A DNA stretch of 64,000 nucleotides. Origin: Azolla caroliniana (lineage: Eukaryota; Polypodiophyta). The notes under the pieces are model-generated. The model searched no databases. It saw only the letters and a program-made list of their open reading frames with translations, and had not been told where the DNA came from. Position numbers and translations under genes: made by a program. Every line of letters begins with the position of its first letter. Position 1 is the stretch's first letter. Positions 21,551 through 35,454 of the stretch are shown here, one piece after another. The stretch lies in contig JBHGNT010000003.1 in assembly GCA_043228905.1 (NCBI GenBank), positions 4,154,001 through 4,218,000 on the forward strand, given 5' to 3'.

Positions 21551-24336
21551 ATGATCAGAAGAAGGTGGTTACCATATAAAGAAGATGTTGGCTTTGTGGC
21601 TTTACCCAAGTCTTGCGCCAAAGAGAAGGACCTTCAAAAAGGCACTAAAATCCATTCCAATATACGAGAACATTATCGGTGACTTGAAATGAGCCCGCAC
21701 ATAGCGAATTCTTTAATTAGCATGTATGCCAAGTGTGGAGATTTCCTGAAAGCAAGAGAAGTCCTCGAAGAGATTCCGACTCGGAATGTTGTCTCTTGGA
21801 ATGCATTGATATCTGGATATACCCATCAAGACCAATTCGACAAAGCATTGAAATGCTTTGAAGAGATTGAGCATGAGGGTCTTTTCCCAGATGAAATTCA
21901 CCTTCATTTGCATGTTAAAATGTTGAGGTGGAACAAGAGCTATAGAGAAGGGAAAATGGATCCATGATCAGATAATGAAGTCTAATTGAGGCTTATTGGA
22001 TAAGCATACTCATGTTGGAAATGCTTTGGTTGATATGTATGCCAAATGCGGTGACTTACAGACAGCCAGAGAGGTCCTCGAGAAACTTCTAGTTCGAGAT
22101 GTAGTCTCTTGGAACACACTAATGGAAGGATATAACCATCATGGGCAAGGTCACAAAGTCGTGGAGTGCTTTGAAAAGATGCGAAGTGAGAATCTCTCTC
22201 CGGATGATGTCAACTTCTTGTCCATCTTGAAAGCGTGTGCTAGCACAAAATCTATAGAAAAAGGCGAACAAATTCATGATGAGATTGTTAGGAAGGGCTT
22301 ACTCGAGAAGAATGTTGTGGTTAGCACTGCTTTGGTGGATATGTATGCTAAATGTGGTATGATGGACAAAGCCAAAGAGGTGCTAGAGGGACTTCTTGTT
22401 CACGATGTAGTTTCTTGGAATGCATTGATCACTGGGTATGCTCAACTGGGCCGACATTATGAAGCCAATATGTGGCTTGAACGTATGAGAACTATGGGTC
22501 TTTCTCCTGATGCCATCTTGAAGGCTTGTGGTTGTATAGAAACTATAGAAAAGGGAAAGAAAGCTCACAATGAGGTCCTTAGTAGGGGATTCTTAGAGGA
22601 GGACACTATACTCGGCAATGCCTTGGTGGTTATGTATGCAAAATTAGGCATGCTTGAAAGAGCTCAGCGTGTTCTAGAAGAACTTCATGTTCGTGATTTA
22701 GTGTCTTGGTCTGCGATGATTGCAGGATATGAGCAACAAGGGCAAGATCATGATGCGGTGAAATGTTTTGAGCAAATGAAGTGCGAGGGCTTCTCACCAG
22801 ATGCAGTCACCTTCATTTCTATCTTGAAAGTGTGTGGTAAAATTGGAGCCATAGACAAGGGTGAACAAATTCATGAAGAAACTTTGAGAAGGGGATTGCT
22901 AGGGAGAGACATAGTTCTTAGTACTGCTTTGGTGGACACGTATGCTAAATGCAGCATAACTGCAAAAGCAAAAGAGCTTCTAGAAAAGCTTCCTGTTCGA
23001 GATTCAGTTTCTTGGAATACACTGATTGCCGGATATATCGAACAAAGGCAAGTTCATGAAGCATTGAAATGTCTAGAAAGAATGGAAAGTGAGGATCTTT
23101 ATCCAAATGTGGTCACATTCATTTCCATCTTGAAGGCATGTGGAAGCATTGGAGACATAGATAACGGAAAGAGAATCCACAGTGAGATTGAAACCAGGGG
23201 TCTTTTACATAAACATGTTTTCCTGGCCACTGCTTTAGTGGAAAGAGAATCCACAGTGAGATTGAAACCAGGGGTCTTTTACATAAACATGTTTTCCTGG
23301 CCACTGCTTTAGTGGATATGTATGCAAAGTTTGGGTTCCCTTCCAGAAGCACATGAAGGGCTTGAAAATCTTTCTATTCGAAATGCAGTATCATGGAATG
23401 CATTGATTGCTGGGTGTGTTGAGCAAGGACAAGCTCATGAGGCATTGAATTGTTTTGAACAGATGCGAAGCGAGGGTCTCGCTGTAGATGTAGCCACCCT
23501 CATATCTATATTGAAGGCATGTGGGGTAGCATAGGGGCGTTAGACAAAGGAACACAAATTCACTATGAGGTTTTGAGAATGGCACATCTGGAAATGGATA
23601 TTTTGATTCAGACTGCCTTGATTGATATGTATGTCAAATGTGGTAGGCTCGATCAAGCCTATGAAGTGCTTGAAAAGCTACCCATTCGAGATGTTGTTGC
23701 TTGGTCAGCACTTATAAGCGGGTATGCTGACCGAAAACAAGGGTATAAGGCAATTGTTTGTTTTGAAAGAATGCAAAATGAGGGTCTCTTCCTTGATGAA
23801 GTTACATTTTTGTGTGTTCTCACCGCATGTGGTCATTCTGGACTCTTGTCTGAGGCTGAAGTGGTGTTTGCAAACATGATAAGAAAATATGGCATTGTGC
23901 CGATGAAAGAGCATCTTACTTGCATGATAATGACTATTGGATGCCCAGGGGATTTTGATAAGACCATGTTGGTGATCGAATCAATGCCATATTCACATCA
24001 TTCGGCTGTTTGTATTGCATTGTTGGGCGCATGTAAGAAATGGGGAAATGTGGAGCTTGGGATGTTAGCTTTTAATCGAGCAATACAACTTGAACACACT
24101 TGTGCCACTACCTATGTTTTAATGGGAGATATTTTTACCTCGTCGGGCATGCAAGAAAATGCCCTAAATATCGGAACCATGAGGTTTAAATACACTTCTT
24201 CGGAGAAGGACCAAGGAAATAATGAGTGGGTGTGGATGTGACTGGGGAGGTTCATTCAGTTTTTTCGAGGAAGGTTACACAAGGCATCAATGACATAAAA
24301 GACACCATTTTAGGAGAGTCTCAACATGAATTTTAA
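21551..24336 (+). pseudogene. PLS-type PPR gene, multiply frameshifted
   Basis: A run of PPR P, L and S motifs continues through the interval (VDMYAKCG, VVSWNALI, FEQM, ILKACG) and ends in E-type sequence: VTGEVHSVFSRK read just before the final TAA at 24334. Breaks: TGA at 21680; a frame change plus stops between about 21900 and 21990; a 74-bp tandem duplication at 23168-23315 that shifts the frame; an extra base near 23330; a shift near 23525; a shift near 24230. The longest intact piece is 21996-23312. Motif spelling is still sharp, so inactivation looks recent. A working product by splicing is unlikely because the breaks fall inside motifs. The intact relatives bind organelle RNA. Confidence 0.88.
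23168..23315 (+). repeat. 74-bp tandem duplication inside PPR pseudogene
   Basis: The stretch AAAGAGAATCCACAG...TTTAGTGG is present twice without visible difference, 23168-23241 and 23242-23315. As 74 is not divisible by three it breaks the frame. The identity points to a recent event. Confidence 0.95.
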
Positions 24337-27300
24337 AGAGCTCCAATTATGAGCTTCAATGCTTTAATTTACCTTTGTTCAATTATATAGGCAATTTTAG
24401 GTAGCAATGACGAGGTGACAACTTCCCATTGTGGAGATAATTTACTATTTTGGAAAAGAACCTCTTCATTGGTGACGGTACACTTCTTTCCTTTTTAGAA
24501 ATGGAAGGCCTCCTACATAAAGCCCTTGATGCAAGATACATTAACAATTATGTACTCGAACTCTTTTTCCTTTATTGTTACTATAACAATGTTGTTACTT
24601 CAACAATTGTAACGTGCACGTTCTTTTTGTGCATAAGAAAATAGATTTTTTTTTAATCCAAGTTTCGAGTTTTTCTAGAGCATATTTGATGCATAAGAAC
24701 TCTGGTGATTACTACTTCATTCTATTGGACTCGTGTGAGATTGTTAATAACATCAAAAAGACGAGAAAGAAGAAACAATTACATAGAGTAGTTTGCATCA
24801 AAAGTCACAAGTGCAATGTCATGAATTTGTCATAATCAAGTTGTTACATATGTATAGTGATAATGATGATCATTAACTATAACTAAAATTGTAAATGTGA
24901 AGGCTACATAATTGATAGATTTATTTTGCTTCAGTCACAAACTGAAAACATTAATTGATACCATCAAAGAACGAAAATTATTGTGCCAAAGCAAATAAGC
25001 ATGTAAATGGTACATATTATACCACAAAGATTAATGGTTTGTTGGCATTGATGTGCCAAATAATGTGTTTAAGAATTTAAAAGATGTGTTATCAAATTTT
25101 ATTACCGATTTCTCAATGTGTTGATTAACAATTTAATGTTTTAATCACAAATGATTGATATGAAATTACACACTAGAACTAACAATTGCTCAATTAGGTA
25201 GGACTAACGACGATCACTCAATTTTGTAAAATAGGGAAATTTGTGACATCTTAACAACAATTTAATGTTTTAATCACAAATGATTGATATGAAATTACAC
25301 ACTAGAACTAACAATTGCTCAATTAGGTAGGACTAACGACAATCACTCAATGTTGTAAAATAGGGAAATTTGTGACATCTTAACAACATGATTTATAACG
25401 AAGGACAGAACATAATGGCCACCTAAAATCAACCAAGATTAATAAATACATGTGCAAATTGAATTGTGAGAAATTAACAATAAGTCAAACTTATCAATTC
25501 GTGAGTCTGTTGTAAAGCTAAGAGCACAAGAGGCATAGAGTTGGTTAGCGATACATTGTTTTTGCAAATTGACTACTACATTTTAACAAGAATTTTGTTT
25601 CCCTTTATAGACAAATGTTCTAGAATGATTTGCATGCGCTTCTTAGAATTCAAATTTAGAGTAGTAAGCCAATGTTGTTGAAAAATGAACATTGTAAGCA
25701 ATGGTGTTGGTGTTGAATATGTATACAAAGAATTCTATTAGTATTTAAAACGGAATAAGACGCTCCTAAGATTAATGGAGTGGGAGAATGAAAGAATCAA
25801 CATATATGTAATAGAGTGTATGAGAGTTGTGTTATCTTAAATGAATGTTAAGACTATGTTCATTAGCAATTGTATGTCATTGTTTAGTGACATCTATTAA
25901 CAAATTCCATAACGTAATGGCATTTCTTATCTTACCATTTTAAAGGTTATATATTGCATACGGTGTTAGCATTGCTAGTTAATTTATGCAAAATTCTAAG
26001 CATGCATATTGCATGGTTGTAGTAAAGGGGATCTTAAGATATATCAAAAACATGCTAAAGTTTTGGATTGATAATTGCTAGCAATAAATGATCTCTTGGC
26101 CTATATTGTCATGCACATTGTGCAGGAGAGAAAGCATAAAGAATTGGTTCATGGGGAATGGCGTGTTCATTTGGTAGTCCATCGGTGTCATGGATGATGA
26201 AGATGCAACTAGCATTTTCTTTAAGTGCATTTGAACTAAATAACAGGGTTATTGTGTGAGCAACCTGCGAAGTTTTGGTGGAGTCCCTCAAGTTACTATG
26301 CAAATGTACATTCAAATTTTCTATGATTAGACAAGTTCATATATGTTTTGCGAAAGATCTTGCTTTTCATCCCCATGCACAAACACAAAGAAGTTAAATT
26401 GTGATTTAAGTAAATCAAAATTGAAGCGCAAACTTGAGATGGGTTCTTCATTTCCTAAAGTAAGAAGTGCTTGACACAAATATATGCTTGAGAGGGAATG
26501 TTGATTAGAATCTACAACTATATATTCAATAAGGATCAATTATTTAAAATATAAGAATGTTTTTTCTACAATGAAAGAAAGACCTCTTTACTACACATTG
26601 TTGGTTATATGACTATGTGATCATAGTTATTTGTATCATATACTATTTCCATACTATATTAATGTGGGAATCTATTAGATGATTTTGTATTTGAGAGACG
26701 TGTATTTCATTGAGTTGTAGCCATTTTGTTTTATAAGGCTTAAAATCGGATGTGAGTGACAAAATAAAATAATTACTTCATGCATGTCAAGATCGTTCTC
26801 AAGTTTTCTATGTTATTAGTGAACAAGTGTAAGAGAAAAATCGCTGCAAACTTTTAGCATCCATGCTAGGGATACGTAAATTAGTTGACATTTTGTTTCA
26901 AGATGCAAACATTTTACACTACTACTTACAACATACAAAAGAATAAAGTAGCAAGAGAAATAATGAAACTACTATTGCGATGTTCCAATGTATGGTCAAA
27001 CAAGGGGAGTCCATGGTCACTAGACAAGTGGTTGGGTACATAGAAGTTTGTAGACATATGATAGAGAAATTTGTAGAGGGTTGAACATAGAGAAAGTAAG
27101 CTCTAAAGTATATTAAAAGGGGATTTTGTAACAAAATGTGATACAAGGCAAAGCAATCATGATTGGTCTCCTCAATCGTGCCTCATTCCATGCCTCATAT
27201 TGATGATTCGATGTGAGCTAAGGTGTATGGAATTGACGAAGTTAATCTTTGGAGAGATTGAGATAGCTAGAATGACATCCACACAAGACCAATTGCTATT

Positions 27301-27472
27301 TATGAGACGAGGCCTAACCCTTAGATGGGATTGAACTTTGGATCTTTGATGATTTAATGGAAACCATCAAGCCATACATTTTTTATCATCCAAGGCAAAT
27401 TTTATAGATAGATAGATTACATTATCGTCTTCAGAGGTCAATTATGACCTATGAATCCAAAAATATTACATT
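24337..27472. other. AT-rich spacer, no gene seen
   Basis: It contains one near-perfect tandem duplication (annotated separately) and short open frames without recognisable protein. A decayed tRNA-like minus-strand stretch may lie near 27310-27380 (TGGGATTGAACTT), too weak to call. Confidence 0.55.
25125..25388. repeat. Tandem duplication, 129-bp unit, two nearly identical copies
   Basis: ATTTAATGTTTTAATCACAA occurs at 25131 and 25260, and everything between is repeated with only about two differences, ending TTGTGACATCTTAACAAC. It is one of the youngest duplications in the window. Confidence 0.95.
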
Positions 27473-28455
27473 TCACGTGATACGTGTGAAAGTGAGTAGT
27501 GACTCTCGATGTTCAACAATTTTACCAATGAATGTTGCAATCGAGAGAGCACGTTGTGGTTGTGAGAAGAATTCATGCAAGGATTGGGCTCGGTCGAAGA
27601 GATGTGGAAAGCATGCTCGAATATGATCAAAGGTAGAGCATTGTATCAAAGTGTGATACTCAGACTCGCGAACTTGTTTAGGGCAAAGTGTGCATAGCCG
27701 ACCACTCTCATTACTTGTGCCCCAACACCCTGTCTCACATCGCAATGCATGTGAGCTAAGTCTCATGGAAGCAATGGTTCGAATGGCAGATAATGGTATG
27801 GGCTCTAACATTATCAATGTGTACAATTTCCCCATTCCGCAAATAATATGGTTTTGTAGTTAGGTGCAACATGTGTAGTATAATGTGTGAAGCGTGAGCC
27901 TCCACATTTGTCCCATGTCATGATACATTGGCGTTGCAAAAAGGCCTCATTTACAAAGGAATCTAGTGATGCATCATGAAGCAAGTGTCCCGCCTCCCAT
28001 CTACCAAACCATTTTTCTATATCTTGCATCCAACCGGAACACAAAATTTTGCTTTTATGCGTCTTTTGGATCTTTTTGCTTGCATCCCATGCAAATTTAG
28101 GAAGTCGATGTGAGGGACTTTTTTGAACCTTAAGCATGTATTCAACAATCCTTTCCATGGCCATGATCTCAATGCGAAGTGATCCCGTCTCAAGGAGGAG
28201 GAGGGTGTAGGGCGTTTGTTTCTTAACTTGTAGAAACTTTGTAAGAAAATGTTTGTGGACATTTTCAAACTCTTTCCACATAGGTTTAGGGATGCTACCG
28301 CCCCATACTTCCACCCCATAGAGAAGAACCGATGTCACCAAAGTGTTGAAAAGATATTTCTTGAGGACCCAACACTTAATATCTCCAAGATTGAATGTGT
28401 TCTCAAAATTCATAGTATGCTTGCTTACCCGCCTCTAAGCGGCGTGTAGCACATT

Positions 28456-28495
<40 letters not shown>

Positions 28496-28900
28496 GGATT
28501 TATGAACCGCACTCAATCAATGCATAAACCTAAGAGAGTTTGTGAGAGTGGATATCCTTGACAAACTCCAATAAGTCTAGTGAAAAAATCTAGCGTTCCA
28601 TCTTTCATATGTATATGAGGTATCACTTGGCTGCACATTTGAGAAATGACATATACGTGTATTGACTTGGTACTTCTAGTTCTTCCATGCATCCCCAAAT
28701 TTGGTCATGGGACATCACATCAAAGCAACAATTTGAAAGTCTACATAGAAAGAGTTTTGTCCTTTACATATCAAGCAATTTTACTCTATTAGCACTTTAA
28801 GAGTGATAAGGTGATCTATGGTGTTTACGAAAACTACCTTCTCCATAAGCCCTCTAAACATTCTCTTCATCTCTTGCACTTATATTTGCTTCCATTAAAC
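27473..28900 (-). mobile_element. Decayed LINE, same family as at 12.5 kb, minus strand
   Basis: Read on the minus strand from high to low coordinate: RT fragments (IDHLITLK near 28.8 kb; a GVCQGYPLSQTL block near 28.54 kb, cf. the usual GVKQGCPLSPTL), a (GA)n microsatellite, then a 199-codon open stretch 28413-27814 with LVTSVLLYGVEVWGGSIPKP. A frameshifted continuation to 27473 has a zinc-finger end, CTLCPKQVRESEYHTLIQC. Motif order is right for the C-terminal half of a plant LINE. The catalytic FADD block was not found. Confidence 0.8.
28459..28490. repeat. (GA)n microsatellite
   Basis: About 16 GA units inside the LINE relic. Confidence 0.95.
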
Positions 28901-29335
28901 ATTCAAATAGTTTTGTCATAATGTAACCAACCACAATTGTTTGATTGTTGTTCAAATTATTTATATCTCCCGGTTTGAACAAAAGGTTTGATCCAATTTA
29001 TTGTCTAATCATAGAACATGTTGTGTTGCAATACACCATTTGATCCAAGATACCTTCCAAAAATAACATATGCCATCACGTTGTGTGTATCCGCGTTCAT
29101 CCTTGAGATATGAAGCATGTTACATCGTTATGGGTCATGTGGTAATATTCATGTATGGACATTCATATCACCAAAGATAATAACGTTTCCTTGGCTTTGA
29201 AATAAACAATGATACCATCTAGATTGATAAAAGGTTTATATCTATCCAAATACACATTAAAGCTACCATCCAATGTTTATGCCCACATTCCATGAATATT
29301 CGTTGCAATTCCAAAAACATAATTAATCTTATTCT

Positions 29336-29379
<44 letters not shown>

Positions 29380-30069
29380 TATCCATAGTGACATCTAATG
29401 AATTAAGAGATATATAAGAAGTATCTAATAGAGAGGTGAGGAAGTTGGGTTTTGAACCCACAACACAATGCTTGTAGTGCTAACAACTTAACACTAGGGT
29501 AAGGTAATTACAAACAAAGAAGAAGAGAGAATGTATGTGTCTGTGTGTGTACGCGCGCATACGTGTTCATGTGTATTTGTGCATCTCTTGCTCAGAATTG
29601 GCGTCTAGTGTTAATAGTTAGATTGAACTCAAGCGCATAGGACAATAGAAATATGTATGGTTTACATGTTCAACCCCGATAAAGAAAACTAAAAAATGAC
29701 CTACCTTAATCATGATTCTCCTCATGTTTTATTATACCAACATATTTGGTATCAAATATACATTAGATCCACACATGGTGAACAATGCATTTATTTAATC
29801 TTATGGAAATTAAGATGTCGATTTTCTATATTAGCTTAAATTGCACAACATATTTGAGTGACCTAGGGAACTTAAAAGATCATTCTCTTTGTTCATCATG
29901 ATTCATGGCTAAGCACATGAATATCTTAGTAGCATGCATGCCCATAATAATGTAGCAAATCAACGTTATCATCTACACATGATGAACAATGTGACTTATG
30001 AAATTGAGAATATGTAGAATAAATGTGGATATGCCATGCAAAACCATAGGTCCACCGTCCAATCATATT
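28901..30069. other. Spacer with (GA)18 and a tRNA-like relic
   Basis: A perfect (GA)18 lies at 29341-29376. At about 29440-29505 the minus strand carries TGGGTTCAAAACCC followed by tRNA-like sequence, a possible tRNA pseudogene or SINE head. A (TG)n-like stretch lies at about 29538-29556. No coding gene seen. Confidence 0.5.
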
Positions 30070-30330
30070 CTGCATGTATTTTTCTTTTCTCTTTTTTTTT
30101 TTTTTCCATAAAAAAACTCCTTCCATTAGTTATAAAATTTTACAAATGAGATTAATATATACAAATCCTTGTAGGGACACGATAGGTTCATCTTATGTGG
30201 ATGCCCACCGACTCAATAAAAGGGGAGGACGACCATTGCTGGATGAAGGTTGGTCGTTGTCTTTCAACTCCATCGGAGTCACCCTTAAGGCCATCATATT
30301 GGCTCTTTAGAGTGGCTACCACTTCACTCC
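30070..30330 (-). mobile_element. 5'-truncated LINE 3' end, minus strand
   Basis: The reverse complement closely matches the plus-strand LINE tail at about 47925-48132: GAGCCAATATGATGGCC, ACTCCGATGGAGTTGAAAGA, CAGCAATGGTCGTCCTC, ACTAATGGAAGGAGTTTTTT. The T-run at about 30091-30106 fits the A-rich tail of a minus-strand insertion. Only the last 250 bp or so are present. Confidence 0.8.
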
Positions 30331-33300
30331 AAATCTTCTTTTTTCTTTTTCTGTTTGTGAGGAGCTCTTCACTCTAATGATTGAGGACAGATAATAAAAC
30401 CATAGCTAAACACTTTGTCGGAGATGTCATATTCATAAAGCCATAGTGAGAAAAGTTATTAATATTTGGAGTTTCTAAATTTATTGTGCAGAATTCTCAT
30501 TTACTTAACAATGAATAAATTACATTTAAACTTGAAAAGAGAAGTTTTTGTAACTAGATGCTCAAGGATTTAGAGTTTCTAATAACATTTGAAGATTATT
30601 ATGTCCCCATTAAACAACCAACTAACATATAAAGATAACATTATGGCATGATTAATGAGATACGATATATTTGTAATATATGTTCATGAGTACATAACAA
30701 AGTTGAAAAAAAATCATGTCCAACATAGAGTCTAAAGAGTATTTATGAATCAATCTAATGCTTATATTAAAGAAGAGATGATATGTTAGATTCTACTTAC
30801 TATATATAGAATGTTCGTAAACATGGAGCCCTCGTAGATCCATTGGAGACAAAGTTAATGGGGTATTTGATCAAACTCAATTATTCGTTTTAACAAAAAA
30901 CATGTCTACACAAAGGAGTGCTAGCATAGCAATTCGAATGGATGTGTGAGCCCAATTCCATTTTGAACCACATCGTCATGTCATCAATTCATATTGCTAA
31001 AGGTATCATGTGTCTTTCTTGAAACACATAGGCACTTGTGTGTTCCGAATTATGAGGTTGAGATGATTTCTGTTGTTGCCATAATGGATCTTTATAATAA
31101 TACATGCATACTATTTAAGCACATGTTCTCCCGTTTGGAGGCATCATTGTAATCTCACATATTTAAATTAAGCTTCATGAAAATAATTATGAATTCATGA
31201 TTAAAAATACCAAGTGTCATTATACCAATCCTTGCCTAGTGTTTGTGCACTTTTACGCTTTATAAATGTGGTTGGTTGCAACCAGATTCTTGCCAAGTTT
31301 GGAGTGTATAATGTGTGGATATAGGCATGAACTGAAATTTCGTTTGTTGTCTATGCGGAAAACAAAGTGACACTTAATTTGTCATACGTTTACACATCTA
31401 ACCGACTGTGTTTGCGTATTTTATATCTTAATGTGAAACTCAAAGTGTTTTGCCTGTTTTGCCCTTCTATTTTAAGAATCACACTCATTACCACTTTGCC
31501 CAACACTTATATACTGTACGCTCTCATTATTCGTGTATGTTATCGAAATAGTATTGATGCAAGCCAAGAGTAAGTGGAAAGATAAAGGATTTCCAACATG
31601 ATGCCATCATTATGTACATTGTATGCGTATATGTATGTGCTCCTTTCATTGAATTTATAACGGCTCTAACTAATAGGACTTCATAATTGTAAAAAATACA
31701 TGGATATCACTATTATGGGCTAGATTATAATTTTTTGAAGGATTCCGTGCAAAGCTACATCTAGAAAATTGTACCATAAGCTCTCAACATAAATAATGTT
31801 GATACATTGGTTAAGACCATTAACAAATTTAGGTAGAATAATCACCCAATAAAGCAGACGTATGATCGGGTCTTCATTGAAAAGCATGGATTATATATCA
31901 ATGGAAAGGTGCACAAGAAATACATGGGTTTTCTAGGTAACCTATTAATGCATTGACAACCACCACACCTGGTTGTCTTAGTATCCATCCATGTAAATGA
32001 AGAGAATTCTATCCAAGAATCCATAATACAATGCAATAGAGTTTTTTTTTTGGCAAGGAAGACAAGTTTTACTAATTCACCGAGAAAGATGAGCTTTTGG
32101 CGTAAAGCAATATGAATGTTGAACATAAAGCATGATGAACATTGCATATGAAGTAGTAACCATTCATAATGGATGTCCAATAAAGTTTTCGGCAACAATA
32201 TTAGGCTTTGATGTTGGGCACCTCATCATTGGATATATGTAAGTTCTAAGTTACTAACAAACAATGTCATTGCCATGGTGTTGAATACATCATGCAATAT
32301 TTGTTTCGTGAACATTTATTATCAAATTTATCAAAGAAATTAGTAAGCCTATTAGAATCAGTAGTGGTGCAAATGTGAGACCCACAACTACAACCTCTTA
32401 TAACTGATTAATATTCCTTTTTCCTTTCAAGCTAAACAGAAACATATTGAAAATGAAATAAGCTCTAAAAATCAAGCTTTGAAGTGTATATAAAACAAAA
32501 GGTGGTTTAAATCATTCAATGATGTTGCTTGGTGAATAAAAGGTCTCTCCCACATTGAAAGTGTTAAAAAAAACTGTGTAAACACTTTGTGCCGATGCAT
32601 AATAAATGTTGTGTGTTTCTACTTAATGTCGAATGTACACTAAATTATAAAATGGGGGTTTGAGTGATACTGCCTCATCTGCCATTACTAGTGTAGAATA
32701 GACAATTTTTTATACAACCTTTTTCAAAATCAAAACATGTCACATTCCGAGAATATAAGGGTTACATACAAAATTTAGAGGATTGAATGGTTGGCTTCAC
32801 CATGTGATTTCTAGATCTGAAAACGTTGGCTTAAGATATAGTTTTGTAAGAGTAAAGTAGAGAACAAAACTATACATTTTAAGTGCACTCTACCATTAGA
32901 TGGATGGTTCTCATTAGATATTCATTTGAGTTGCACACCATACTTATCTTCTCATTTTTAATTTAATGCATCATTTTGTCATATCCAAAATAACAAGATT
33001 AAAAGATGTGGAAAGTTATACATTAGAGATCTCATGGAAGGCCCCATCAACCATATGGATAACGTGACGCAAAATAACGAACACTATTTAATGACAAAAG
33101 ACATTATGGGATCATATGAGAGGTTTGAGTCTTTTGGGCGGTAGCCTCATGTCATTTCAATTATCAACTTGTAAGAACGAATGAATTTAGATTCTAAGTC
33201 TTTTGTTTTTGTGGATAATGTCCAAGATATTTCAGATTGTGCCACATCATTTGCTATTGGGCATTATCGTTGCAATTTGTGACAGAAGGGCTAAAAAAGT

Positions 33301-33867
33301 GACTCTCAACAGCATTCCTAATATTTGAAATACCTCAGAAACCCACCACCCCAATTTTCATTAATCCATACAAAGTGTGAACAAATTGAAGTTAGATATT
33401 ATTTTCCAATAAAAAGTATACCTTTTGATTTAGATAGATAAAAGGTGTGTGCATATGTGGTTTTCTCTTGCACATTATTTCCTTGTTTCAAATTCAAATT
33501 CAAAATCATGCATGTTTGTGTATTGGGGAGGAGGCATTGCTCTTCCCACTTAAAATGGTATGGAAGTGTGAAGATATAGTTCAATGCATCATTTTACTTA
33601 TTTGTAGGTATCCCAACATGTGTTTATGTAAATGTAGTAATATTGTAAGTCGGCATGGTTCAAAGTTTTCCTAAACCACTTGTTTGTCTTGATCGGGGAA
33701 CTAGAAGAGAGAATTTCATGTTTATTTTGCTTCTATTTTTGTTGTTGCATCCAACCATAAATTAGTAAGTAGTGTGCCTCCGTGTCCTATATTGTGTTCA
33801 CGTACTTGTGAACTGTCACCGAGACCTCTGGTTTGTCTCATCCACATTTTGAGGACCATCACTACTA
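30331..33867. other. AT-rich spacer, no gene seen
   Basis: Only short open frames without recognisable protein, and no repeats with clear edges. Confidence 0.55.
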
Positions 33868-34195
33868 ATAATGTGGTTCCCTTGATCCCAAGGTGGCATC
33901 ATAGGAGCATATTTTGAACCTTCTAAAAACCTCTATCTAAATGGGGGTTAACTTCCAATTCCACCCCATAATGTATTGAAATGTCTAATCTTTGTTGACA
34001 ATGTCCAAAAACTATTATGATCACAATTGATTTAGGTATAATGTGGTCACCTTGATCCCAAAGTGGCATCATGGAAACATATTTTGAACCTTCTAATGTT
34101 GCTCCATCTATTTGGGGGTTAACTTCCTCCCCAAAACACATTGAAATGTCTAGTCTTTGTCCACAATCTCCAAAGGCTATGAAGGTCACCACCGA
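33868..34195. repeat. Tandem duplication, 170-bp unit, two copies
   Basis: ATAATGTGGT(T/C)(C/A)CCTTGATCCCA starts copies at 33868 and 34038. Both continue through GTGGCATCAT, CATATTTTGAACCTTCTAA, GGGGGTTAACTTCC and CATTGAAATGTCTA. Non-coding. Confidence 0.9.
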
Positions 34196-35077
34196 AGTGC
34201 TATCTATTCATTTAGATTTAGAGGGTTTTTGAATGGTGCAATTATCCAGACATTTTCTTTCTTGCATTTGCTACAATGTTAGTAGCATAACTCATTTCAA
34301 TTACATCTCAAACAGTCCCTTTCATATAACACTTAAATTAATTTCATGCCAAGCAAGTAAACAACCTTTCATTTTCCTTAAAAACATGTAATAGTTGTGA
34401 TAAGTAGCTTAAGGTTCCAAATATTCTCTACACTTCAAAAAGTTTAGATGACCATATAATTTCTTTAAAATCACTAAGATACCCACATATCCGTAGCTTG
34501 TTGAGTCCTAGGTTCATCGTTGGCATCCAATTTATTTGAAATATGATATAGCCCATGAAAAGGAGCATGTCTCAAATATACACGAGCATAACATTGGTGA
34601 CCGTTATTAAACATTCCCCAAAATCATAGACATTATTCCATTCTCCCAAACACAAGCACCATAAGTCATCCTGATATCGGTGAACAACTTAGAATTTTGT
34701 GTGTTCATTTAGTAGGGAACTCAACGCAAGTTGAACAAAGTTGTTTATAGGGAAAGTTGGATCTTGTGCGCTCCTAAGTGAACAAAAATGGTATAACTTA
34801 GTGAAATGTTATGTTCTTTGATGTTTTTGAAAATAGTTAAACTGGGAGTTATAAATTCATGCTTGAAATATGGTTCAATGTTATGGAATTATCTAGGATT
34901 TCATTATTTATCTCGGACCTCTTTATGGAAAACATGAAGGCATATGTTATGGCCCCTAAGGAGCGAGGACTGTGAAACAAATGGCCTCAATAACATCCTT
35001 AATGATCATTGACAATTAGACTTATTCTAGAGGAAGTCTTCATCATTCTTAACAAATATCACGTGGCAATTGTAATG
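34196..35077. other. AT-rich spacer, no gene seen
   Basis: Nothing recognisable. Confidence 0.5.
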
Positions 35078-35454
35078 TTGTTAGAGTATAGCTAATTATC
35101 TAAGCAAAAAGTAATGAATTATCAACTAAAGAAAGGAATGAGGGGTGTCAAACCACTGATTACTCCCTAGGGTTAGCATTAAGCAAACCTGAAACTCCTT
35201 GATGTGCCATGCCATGGAGTGTATGCCCTCACATCTTGTGTTGTTAGAGTATAACTAATTATTTAGGCATAAAATAATGAATTATAGACCAATGAAAGGA
35301 AAGAAGGGTGCTAAACTACCCAACCACCCCTTAGCGACAACATGAGGCAAACCTAAACCTCCTTGATGTATACCAAATCACCCGACTACCCCTTAATGAC
35401 AACATGAGATAGAGTCAAGACCTGAACCTCCTTGATATCCCATACCATTGAGTG
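35078..35454. repeat. Tandem repeat, about 163-bp unit, two copies plus a partial third
   Basis: TTGTTAGAGTATA starts copies at 35078 and 35241. A partial third copy (about 35370-35454) repeats only the later part of the unit, ACTACCCCTTA...CCTCCTTGAT. Confidence 0.8.
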
